This document shows, in pieces, positions 25,280 through 31,605 of a DNA stretch of 64,000 nucleotides. The DNA is from an uncultured bacterium (lineage in GTDB: Bacteria > Desulfobacterota > Desulfobaccia > Desulfobaccales > 0-14-0-80-60-11), in NCBI GenBank assembly GCA_937943575.1, contig CALEAV010000015.1, positions 21,851 through 85,850 of the forward strand. Reading direction: 5' to 3'. The translations under genes were made by a program, and so were the position numbers. The notes under the pieces are model-generated. The model had not been told where the DNA came from. It ran no database searches and worked only from the letters and a program-made list of their open reading frames with translations. The stretch's first letter is position 1. Each line of letters begins with the position of its first letter.

Positions 25280-25914
25280 ACCTGGTTCTCGATGTATTCC
25301 TGGGAGAGGGCGTACCTCACCAGCTCCGCCATGGTGGAGAAATTCAGCTTCTCCATGATGTTATAGCGGTGGCGGCGCACGGTGTTGACGCTGATGAACA
25401 GGAGCTCGGCGATCTCCTGGGCCCGCTTGCCCTCCGCCAGCAGCTTGAGGACCTCCCGCTCCCGGGCCGTCAGGAGGTCTTTCCTGCCCTCCTCCCGCTG
25501 CAGGCTGATGAGCACCTCGGTGAGCAGGGGGGAGAGGCACTTTTCGCCCCGGCGCACCGCCTCCAGGGCCCGCACCAGTTCCGGGGCCGGGTCCTCCTTC
25601 AGAAGAAAGCCGTCGGCCCCGTCCACCAGGGCCTGACGCACGAATTCCTTTTTACGGTGCATGGTGAGGATAATCACCTTTACTTCCGGGTATTGCCGCT
25701 TGATCTCCCGCATGGCCTCCAGCCCCCGCATGTGGGGCATGGAGATGTCCAGCAAAATGAGGTCCGGCGTGTGCCGCTTGAGGAACTCCAAGAGCTCCAG
25801 GCCGTCGGACACTTCGCCGATGATACTGACCCCTTCCACCCGTTCCAGAAGCTTGCGCACCCCGGCCCGGAACAGGGCATGGTCATCGGCCAGCACGATC
25901 TGGTATGGGTTCAT
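25276..25914 (-). CDS. Response regulator, NarL/FixJ family
   Basis: A 212-residue two-domain regulator. The receiver domain has the acidic pair ADDH at 9-12, phosphoacceptor Asp56 (LILLDISMP), the Thr in VIILTMH and Lys in FLLKEDP. The C-terminal LuxR-type helix-turn-helix runs from LTAREREVLKLLAEGKRAQEIAELLFISVNTVRRHRYNIMEKL. The start overlaps the end of the histidine kinase gene by 32 bases, so the pair is co-expressed. Targets cannot be told; the convergent end touches the GT2 gene. Confidence 0.93.
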   Translation of the reverse strand: MNPYQIVLADDHALFRAGVRKLLERVEGVSIIGEVSDGLELLEFLKRHTPDLILLDISMPHMRGLEAMREIKRQYPEVKVIILTMHRKKEFVRQALVDGADGFLLKEDPAPELVRALEAVRRGEKCLSPLLTEVLISLQREEGRKDLLTAREREVLKLLAEGKRAQEIAELLFISVNTVRRHRYNIMEKLNFSTMAELVRYALSQEYIENQV

Positions 25915-27163
25915 CCGTGCTCTCCTCTCTGGGGATGGTGAAAGTGATGGTGGTGCCCTGGCCCGGCCGGCTCCGGAGGTGGAACTCCCCCCCGAGCATG
26001 CGGACCCGCTCTTCCATGGCCAGCAATCCCAGGGTGCCTTTGGTGCGGGACGTCAGGGACTGGTCGAAGCCCCGGCCGTCGTCCTTGATCTCGAAGATCA
26101 GTCGGCCATCCTCCCGGGTGGCCGTCAGGGAGACCCGCCGGGGGTCGGCGTGCTTGCCGATATTGGTGAGGGCCTCCTGCACCACCCGGTAGATGGCGGT
26201 CTGCACGGGCAGAGGAAAGAGACCGTCCAGATCGTCCAGGTCCACGGTGAAGGTGAGGTCTTTTTTGAGGGCCCGGAAGTCGTCGATCAGGGCGGTGAGG
26301 GCGGTGGTCAGCCCCAAATCCTCCAGGTCCCCGGGGCTCAGGTCCAGATAGAGCCGCCGCACCTCGGCAATGGTGGCGGCGATCTCCTTAAGCATTTCCT
26401 GGATCTCATTTTTCATGGCCTCCAGCTGCGGAGTGAGCTCCGCCTCCAGAGCCTCCAGCCTCAGCTTCAGGGTGAGGAGACGGTGGCCCAGCTCATCGTG
26501 CAGCTCCGCGGCCAGGCGCTTGCGCTCATTCTCCTGGGCCTTGAGAAGCTGGGCCGCCAGCCTCCGGAGCTTGGCCTCGCTCTCCCGGAGGGCCTCCTCC
26601 GCCACCCTCCGGGCGGTGATGTCGATGCCGATGACCCCCACCAGGGGGGTGCCGCTGTCGGGGGGCGGGATGGGGAACCGGGTCAGCAGCCAGTAACGGG
26701 TTTTCCCATGCCGCTCCAGGGTTTCCAGATGCTGCAGGGCCTCCCCCCCCTCCCGCACCTGCCGGTTCAGTTCCACCTCCCACCGGGCCGCAGAACCCGG
26801 ATCCCCCGGCGTCGTTCCCGGGGGGGCGCCGAAGATCTCCCTCCAGGTCTCATTGGCATAGAGGATGGTGTCCGCCGCATCCAGGATCACCGCCGCGCCC
26901 GGGACATTCTGCATGAAGGCGGCAAACCGGGTCTCGCTCTCCCGGAGGCGCGCCTCGGCCTGCTGGCGCTCATCGATCTCCCGCAGAATGCGGGCGTAGG
27001 AGGCCTGGAGTTCGGCAATCTTGGCCATGGCCTGGCTCTCCAGGTCCGCCACCTGCCCTTGCGCCCGCCGCAGCAGCCGCCGGGTGGCGCGGCCGTGGAG
27101 GTAGGTGAGGACCAACAGCCCCAGGATGAAGACGCCGTTGAGGAAAAGAAAGAAGGGACCCAT
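25883..27163 (-). CDS. Membrane-anchored PAS sensor histidine kinase, NarX/DegS type
   Basis: About 426 residues. One N-terminal transmembrane segment (FFLFLNGVFILGLLVLTYL), a coiled coil (about 30-75), a PAS domain (about 80-190: FMQNVPGAAVILDAADTILYANETW, with PAC-like VGVIGIDITAR), and a HisKA_3 dimerisation box (ERKRLAAELHDELGHRLLTLKL, phospho-His in LHDELG). The HATPase domain has YRVVQEALTNIGKHADP and IKDDGRGFD. The short N-terminus leaves almost no periplasmic sensor, so input probably comes through PAS in the cytoplasm. The frame extends upstream as low-complexity sequence; ATG 27163 is chosen because the membrane helix begins there. Confidence 0.9.
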   Translation of the reverse strand: MGPFFLFLNGVFILGLLVLTYLHGRATRRLLRRAQGQVADLESQAMAKIAELQASYARILREIDERQQAEARLRESETRFAAFMQNVPGAAVILDAADTILYANETWREIFGAPPGTTPGDPGSAARWEVELNRQVREGGEALQHLETLERHGKTRYWLLTRFPIPPPDSGTPLVGVIGIDITARRVAEEALRESEAKLRRLAAQLLKAQENERKRLAAELHDELGHRLLTLKLRLEALEAELTPQLEAMKNEIQEMLKEIAATIAEVRRLYLDLSPGDLEDLGLTTALTALIDDFRALKKDLTFTVDLDDLDGLFPLPVQTAIYRVVQEALTNIGKHADPRRVSLTATREDGRLIFEIKDDGRGFDQSLTSRTKGTLGLLAMEERVRMLGGEFHLRSRPGQGTTITFTIPREESTDEPIPDRAGR

Positions 27164-27204
27164 GACCGCTGTGTCCTGCCGCCTTCCGCCCCGGGTTCCC
27201 CCGC

Positions 27205-28083
27205 CTACATGGCCTCCGGTTCGGGCCCGGGCTCCGGCACCGTGGCCGCCGGTGCAGCCTTGTCGGGCGGCGCCGCCTTCCTGGCCGGTCTGACCCTTGC
27301 CGGGACGATCTGGCCCCGGGCCGTGACCGGCTCCTGCCTCAGGAACCGGGTCTCCACCCACCCCTCGGCCCCGGTGTCCGGAAAACGCACCTTGCGCCAG
27401 CGGGCCCCGGATTCAGCAATGCTCTCCACCTTGTCGTTGAGGGTGAGTCGCTTCAGAACCTGGGAGTCCTTCAGGGGCAAAAGATGCAGGGCGGCGGAAT
27501 CGGAGGCCACATACCAATACACCGGAGCTCCGGGGGGTGAGACCCCCGGCGTTCCCGGTCCGCTTGCCGCCTCCGCCGCCGGTTCCGGCGGCAGGGTGTC
27601 CGCCAGCTGGGCGGCCGTCACCCAGCCGATGGCCCGGTCTTTCTCCACCAGCACCCGCCACCACTCCCGCCGTTCCGTCAGTTTCTGGACCTTGTCGCCG
27701 AACTCCAGCCGCCGCCGGGAGGTGGCCTCCGGGTGGGGGGAATCCCTCAGGGGCAGTTCCCTGGCCGCCACATAGTGGGTCTGCCCCGAAAGCGGCCGCT
27801 CACTGAGCAGGGCCCGCTGCGTCCAGCCCACCGCCTCGTCCCGCCGGGATTTCACCCGCCACCAGCCGTCAGGGCGGGATTCCAGGAGGTGGACTTCATC
27901 AGAGAGATAGATTTCGCTCACCACCGGACAGTCCAGTCCCGGGCAGGAGCGCAGATAGGACACCGCCGGAATGCTGTAGAAGACCCGGGGCTGAGGGGGG
28001 GAGGGGACAGTGGCACAGGCCGGAGCCAGAACCAGCAGCGCCCCCAGCAGCCGGAGGGCCTGGAACCGGGCATAAGCCGGCAT
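27205..28083 (-). CDS. Putative lipoprotein with three SH3-like domains
   Basis: 292 residues. A signal sequence ends in LVLAPAC at residue 23, a weak lipobox. Three bacterial SH3-like repeats follow, about 30-95 (VSYLRSCPGLDCPVVSEIYLSDEVHLLE), 103-165 (ARELPLRDSPHPEATSRRRLEFGDKVQ) and 190-250 (DSAALHLLPLKDSQVLKRLTLNDKV). Each ends with a WWRV or WRKV strand and a GW(V/T) turn. The tail is Pro/Ala-rich. Such domains often bind peptidoglycan peptides. ATG 28083 has GGAGG at good spacing. It lies between the kinase and an unknown membrane protein on the same strand. Confidence 0.8.
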   Translation of the reverse strand: MPAYARFQALRLLGALLVLAPACATVPSPPQPRVFYSIPAVSYLRSCPGLDCPVVSEIYLSDEVHLLESRPDGWWRVKSRRDEAVGWTQRALLSERPLSGQTHYVAARELPLRDSPHPEATSRRRLEFGDKVQKLTERREWWRVLVEKDRAIGWVTAAQLADTLPPEPAAEAASGPGTPGVSPPGAPVYWYVASDSAALHLLPLKDSQVLKRLTLNDKVESIAESGARWRKVRFPDTGAEGWVETRFLRQEPVTARGQIVPARVRPARKAAPPDKAAPAATVPEPGPEPEAM

Positions 28084-28092
28084 GAGTCCTCC

Positions 28093-28755
28093 TTAGTGGG
28101 GCCGGGGGCGGGCCGGGCCGGTTTCGGGGATAGCCTCCAGCTCCTGGATGAGCCATTGGCCAAAGACCTGGGTGAACTGCACCCGGTAGGTCTTGATGTG
28201 GTTCTTCACCGCCTGGGTGGCCCGGTCCCGGGTGGTGAAGTTCCAGGTGACCGTGCCCCGGATTACGCCCTCCCCCACCGCCTGCAAATCCTGGACGTGG
28301 TAGTGCATGTCCAGGTAGTCGTACCGCTGCCACAGGGAGACCATGGCCTCCCGTTTCCGGCCCAGGTCCGGCAGGGTGGGGGCATAGGCGCTGAGAAACA
28401 GCTCCGGGTCTTTGGCATACTGGGCCTCCCGGATGCGGTTCAACAGCCCGGCCAGCTCCTCCTGCGCCGGGAACTCCGGAAAGGTGTCGGAAAGGATGGA
28501 CTGCGCCGGGGAGCGGGCTGCGGGCACCACCGACTGCCGGACCTGCAGGGGCACCGTGACCATCACCAGGAAATACGTCGCCGCCAGCACCGCCAGCACG
28601 GTCCAGATGAGGAGGAGTTGACGCCAGATGCGGCGCACCGCCTCCACCAGGTTCTCATTGAGGCGTCGGGACACCTGGACCAGCTCCGAGGCCTCCGCCT
28701 GCAGGGCGGCCCGGGCCTTCTCCACCGCTTCCCGGGTGTGCATCATCTCATCCAT
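28093..28755 (-). CDS. Membrane protein of unknown function with possible NTF2-like domain
   Basis: A 220-residue protein I do not recognise. Residues about 1-45 form a charged helix (possible coiled coil), about 47-68 one transmembrane segment (LLLIWTVLAVLAATYFLVMVTV), and about 95-210 an alpha/beta domain (LAGLLNRIREAQYAKDPELFLSAYAP ... YDYLDMHYHVQDLQAVGEGVIRGTVTWNF) that resembles a calcium-channel/NTF2-like fold. ATG 28755 has GGAGG upstream. It is 9 bases upstream of the SH3 lipoprotein, so the two probably work together at the envelope; that is inference. Confidence 0.75.
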   Translation of the reverse strand: MDEMMHTREAVEKARAALQAEASELVQVSRRLNENLVEAVRRIWRQLLLIWTVLAVLAATYFLVMVTVPLQVRQSVVPAARSPAQSILSDTFPEFPAQEELAGLLNRIREAQYAKDPELFLSAYAPTLPDLGRKREAMVSLWQRYDYLDMHYHVQDLQAVGEGVIRGTVTWNFTTRDRATQAVKNHIKTYRVQFTQVFGQWLIQELEAIPETGPARPRPH

Positions 28756-28856
28756 GAGCCCCTCCGCTTACGGCCGCCCTCCCCCGGCCCGGAGACGACT
28801 GCTCTTCCCACAATATCACAACCCGCCCAACAGAAACACTCCCTCGGGGCCGAACG

Positions 28857-29474
28857 TCATTTCCCCCAGTGTTCCCGGAGAAACTCCTCCCGGCCGGACA
28901 GGCTCCGGTAGGTGCAGTAGCGCCCCGGGTTTTTCCGGGCAAAGTCCTGGTGATAGTCCTCGGCCGGATAAAAGGTGGTGTAGGGCAGGATCTCCGTGGC
29001 AATGGGCCGCCGAAACCGCCCGGAGGCGGCCAGGGCCGCCTTGGAGGCCTCGGCCACCCGGCGCTGCTCGTCATCGTGGTAAAAAATCACCGTGCGGTAA
29101 TGCCGCCCCCGGTCGGCAAACTGACCCCCCGGGTCGGTGGGGTCCACCTGCCGCCAGAAATGCTCCACCAGCTCGGCATAGGAAATCTTCCCGGGATCAA
29201 AGGTGACCTGCACCGCCTCCACATGCCCTTTCCGGGCATAGTCCTCGTAGGTGGGGTCGGCCCCCTGGCCCCCGGCGTAGCCGGAGACCGCCTTGATCAC
29301 CCCGGGAAGCTTGCGGAATTCCGCCTCGATGCACCAGAAGCAGCCGCCGGCAAAGGTGGCGGTCGCAGCCTTCTCCGTGGTCATCCTTGCCTCCCCGGGT
29401 TCCTGCGGCGCCCCCTGGGCCAAAAGCCCGAAAAGCAGCGCCAGGCACCCCGCCGCGCCCCCCAGATACTTCAC
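28857..29474 (-). CDS. msrA: Peptide-methionine (S)-S-oxide reductase MsrA, probably exported
   Basis: About 205 residues. The MsrA domain carries FAGGCFWCIEAEFRKLPGV with the catalytic Cys in GCFWC, GYAGGQGADPTYEDYARKGHVEAVQVTFDP, and YPAEDYHQDFARKNPG. It reduces methionine-S-sulfoxide in proteins. The GTG at 29474, with GGGAGG upstream, begins a signal-peptide-like stretch (YLGGAAGCLALLFGLLAQGAP), so this copy appears to act in the periplasm. The C-terminal resolving-cysteine tail of some MsrAs is not obvious. Confidence 0.9.
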   Translation of the reverse strand: MKYLGGAAGCLALLFGLLAQGAPQEPGEARMTTEKAATATFAGGCFWCIEAEFRKLPGVIKAVSGYAGGQGADPTYEDYARKGHVEAVQVTFDPGKISYAELVEHFWRQVDPTDPGGQFADRGRHYRTVIFYHDDEQRRVAEASKAALAASGRFRRPIATEILPYTTFYPAEDYHQDFARKNPGRYCTYRSLSGREEFLREHWGK

Positions 29475-29546
29475 CGCAGCTCCCTCCCCTCTTCCCTGCA
29501 AGCTAATCACTGCGGCTTAATTATACCAGGAAAAGGTGATGGAAAA

Positions 29547-29578
29547 GAAAAAGGGCAGGCTCGTTCCCGAACCCGCCC
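29547..29578 (-). terminator. Intrinsic terminator after the UspA gene
   Basis: Minus-strand hairpin with 11-bp arms (29578-29568 and 29563-29553, two G-U pairs, 4-base loop) followed by a T5 run at 29552-29548. It closes the antiporter-uspA operon. Confidence 0.8.
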
Positions 29579-29602
29579 CCGGCAGACCCTGGAAAGAACA
29601 GC

Positions 29603-30025
29603 TTACCGCACGATGAGCACGCTGCAGGGGGCGTGGCGGCTCACCTTCTCCGCCGTGGTGCCCAAAAAGGCGGCCCACACCCCGGAAAGCCCGGTGTGTC
29701 CCACCAGCACCAGGTCAAAGCCCCCTTCCCGGGCCACCTGCACGATGGTCTGAGCCGCGTGCCCCGAGCGAAGCACGGTCTTCAGCTCCACCCCTGCGGC
29801 CTGGGCCTGGGCCTTGGCCTCCTGGAGGAGCTTGCCGTAGTAGGCATCCGCGTACGCCTTTTCCTCCTCCACCTCGTCAATGGTGGCGGCAAAACGCGGC
29901 AGCTTCTCCTGCACCGCCAACGCGGTGAGCTCCGCCTGGTGGAGTTTGGCCAGCTCCAGACCCGCCGCCAGGGCCTTGACGGCCCCCTCGGAGCCGTCAT
30001 AAGCCACCAACATCTTGCGGTACAT
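29603..30025 (-). CDS. Universal stress protein UspA family
   Basis: A 140-residue single USP domain. It begins MLVAYDGSEGAVKALAAGLELAK and ends with VLVGHTGLSGVWAAFLGTTAEKVSRHAPCSVLIVR, containing the ATP-binding G-x2-G-x9-G-S/T-like pattern (here GTTAEKV). GGAGGAGAGC precedes the ATG. It is the second gene behind the minus-strand fluoride riboswitch, 24 bases after the antiporter. UspA genes are a known minor partner of crcB-motif RNAs, so a fluoride-stress role is likely by context. Confidence 0.92.
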   Translation of the reverse strand: MYRKMLVAYDGSEGAVKALAAGLELAKLHQAELTALAVQEKLPRFAATIDEVEEEKAYADAYYGKLLQEAKAQAQAAGVELKTVLRSGHAAQTIVQVAREGGFDLVLVGHTGLSGVWAAFLGTTAEKVSRHAPCSVLIVR

Positions 30026-30049
30026 GCTCTCCTCCTGACCCCTGCCGCC

Positions 30050-31255
30050 TCAGTCTTCCGGCATGTGCAGGAAGTGTTCGCTGGTGCCCACTATTTCCGG
30101 CTCCACCGCCAGACCCAGGGACACCTCCCGGGGGTGAAACCATACCTGGGCGATGATGGTGGGAATGACCGCCGAGGCGATGACACCGGTCACCAGAATG
30201 GAGTACTGCGACTGGTCGATATAGCCGTGGGTGAGCCCGAAGAGGGCGGAAATGCTCCCGAAGGTCAGGCCGGTGGCCATGAGCAGGGTGGTGTAGTTGC
30301 TCTCCCGCACCGGGATCCCAAAGAGGCGGCACAGGGGCCAGATGCCTGCAATCTTGGTGACCATCTTCATCATGAACAGCGCCACCAGGGCCCCAAAGCC
30401 CGCCACCAGGGCCGGCAGCGACACCAGGGTGCCCGCCTTGATGAAAAAGAAGGGGGTCAGAAGGGCAAAGGTGGTGGCCCGCAGCCGATGCAGAATGATT
30501 TTGTCATGTACAAACAGCCCGGCGATGACCATGCCGAAGAGGTAGGCCGGCAGCACCGCCTCGCTCCGGGCCGTCACCGCCAGCCCGCCCAGAACCGTGA
30601 GCACCAGGAAGATGAGCTTGATCTCCGGTTCAATCACCCGGCCGCCCCACAGGGCAAAAAACCAGCGGCAGAGACGGGGCAGCTGCCACAGGGCCGCCAC
30701 CGTGACCACCGCAAAGATCAGCAGCCAGCGGTCATAGTTGGCAAACAGCAGCCCCAGGGCCAGCACCGTGCCCAGATCGGTGATGAAACAGGCGGTGAGG
30801 ATGAGCTTCCCCAGCTCGGTGTTGTTGAGGCCGGTCTCCACCATCACCGCATAGACCACCGCCATGGAGGTGGTGGACAGGGCCACCCCGGCGATCTGGG
30901 CCGACTGTGAGGGCCAGCCGCTCACATAGTAGGCATAGGCCATGCAGCCCAGAAACGGCCCCAGAAAGGAGACCAAGCCGATGGCCAGGCTGGGCTTCCA
31001 CAGGCGGCGGAAGGCCTCGGGTTCGATCTCCGCCCCGGCCAGGAAGGTGAGAACCACCGAGGCAAAACCTGCCAGAAAGTTGATCCAGGGGGTGGGCGTG
31101 AAGATCTGCCAGCCCAGGGCGGTGCCCAGGTTCCCGGCGATGCAGCCCAGAAAGATCTCCACCAGGGCCACCGAGATGCCCACCCGGATAGAGATGAGGC
31201 TGGCCAGCAGCGCCACCCCGATCCAGGCTGCGGCAGTATACCAGACCTGTTCCAT
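30050..31255 (-). CDS. Monovalent cation:proton antiporter, CPA2/KefB family
   Basis: A 401-residue membrane protein with about 11-12 hydrophobic segments and no cytoplasmic RCK domain. Family features are GCIAGNLGTALGWQ, FLAGAEIEPEAFRRLWKPSLAIGLVSFLGPF, GVALSTTSMAVVYAVMVETGLNNTELGKLILTACFITDLGTVLALG and FFIKAGTLVSLPALV. It would exchange Na+ or K+ for protons. The ATG follows GGAGGAAAGC. It is the first gene behind a fluoride riboswitch; Na+/H+ antiporters are known crcB-motif targets. A role in fluoride stress is inferred from that switch. Confidence 0.9.
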   Translation of the reverse strand: MEQVWYTAAAWIGVALLASLISIRVGISVALVEIFLGCIAGNLGTALGWQIFTPTPWINFLAGFASVVLTFLAGAEIEPEAFRRLWKPSLAIGLVSFLGPFLGCMAYAYYVSGWPSQSAQIAGVALSTTSMAVVYAVMVETGLNNTELGKLILTACFITDLGTVLALGLLFANYDRWLLIFAVVTVAALWQLPRLCRWFFALWGGRVIEPEIKLIFLVLTVLGGLAVTARSEAVLPAYLFGMVIAGLFVHDKIILHRLRATTFALLTPFFFIKAGTLVSLPALVAGFGALVALFMMKMVTKIAGIWPLCRLFGIPVRESNYTTLLMATGLTFGSISALFGLTHGYIDQSQYSILVTGVIASAVIPTIIAQVWFHPREVSLGLAVEPEIVGTSEHFLHMPED

Positions 31256-31284
31256 GCTTTCCTCCGGATGCCTGGGGGCGGACG

Positions 31285-31380
31285 AAAAAAAACTCCTGTC
31301 CCGCCACCGTCAGGATCAGGAGTCATCAGCGCCAGCACGCGGTTCGGACGGCCACGGCCGCCCGGGCGGACTCCATCGCC
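31285..31380 (-). promoter_or_regulatory. Fluoride (crcB) riboswitch with terminator, controlling antiporter-uspA
   Basis: Minus-strand RNA begins GGCGATGGAGTCCGCC (31380-31365), which is the crcB-motif 5' half, and later has GCTGATGACTCC (31330-31319), the conserved 3' half. GGAGTC (31374-31369) can pair with GACTCC (31324-31319), the ligand-stabilised pseudoknot. An extra GC-rich side hairpin lies between the halves. The 3' strand is also the 5' arm of a terminator, ACTCCTG (31323-31317) with CAGGAGT (31298-31292) and T8 (31292-31285). Fluoride binding would therefore prevent termination. A promoter, TTGACA 31422-31417 and GATAAT 31400-31395, lies just upstream. Confidence 0.92.
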
Positions 31381-31394
31381 GCACACCCCTTGAA

Positions 31395-31422
31395 ATTATC
31401 AGGGTCTCTTCCCCCCTGTCAA
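31395..31422 (-). promoter_or_regulatory. Promoter of the fluoride-switched antiporter operon
   Basis: Minus strand: -35 TTGACA (31422-31417), 16-base spacer, -10 GATAAT (31400-31395). Transcription would start near 31388, eight bases before the riboswitch aptamer. Confidence 0.75.
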
Positions 31423-31457
31423 GAATCTCTTTTCCCTCCCCGCCATTTATTTCACAA

Positions 31458-31486
31458 TTGACATTGGCTCATTTTTCCCTTATACT
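31458..31486 (+). promoter_or_regulatory. Promoter of the fluoride-switched dynamin-like gene
   Basis: Plus strand: perfect -35 TTGACA (31458-31463), 17-base spacer, -10 TATACT (31481-31486). Transcription would start near 31492, right at the second riboswitch. Confidence 0.85.
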
Positions 31487-31492
31487 TTACTC

Positions 31493-31578
31493 AGGCGATG
31501 AAGTCCGCCTTCAACCGCCCGGCCATGAGGCGCAGGGCTGATGACTTCTGTCCAGGACCCCGGGCAGAAGTTTTTTTT
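31493..31578 (+). promoter_or_regulatory. Fluoride (crcB) riboswitch with terminator, controlling the dynamin-like GTPase
   Basis: AGGCGATGAAGTCCGCCT (31493-31510) and GGGCTGATGACTTCTG (31535-31550) match the conserved halves of the fluoride aptamer. GAAGTC (31500-31505) pairs with GACTTC (31543-31548), a covarying form of the pseudoknot in the sister switch. A GCCC/GGGC helix lies between. The 3' strand also begins a terminator: 31544-31553 pairs with 31562-31571 (10 bp, one G-U), followed by T8 at 31571-31578. The terminator lies before the ATG at 31606, so fluoride would switch the gene on. Confidence 0.92.
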
Positions 31579-31605
31579 ATTGGCCCGGTTGTGTGGGAGG
31601 CCCGT

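Noticed and set aside
31498..31605. In-frame N-terminal extension of the dynamin-like GTPase
   Set aside because: These codons coincide with the fluoride aptamer and its terminator; the ATG at 31606 has a good ribosome binding site.
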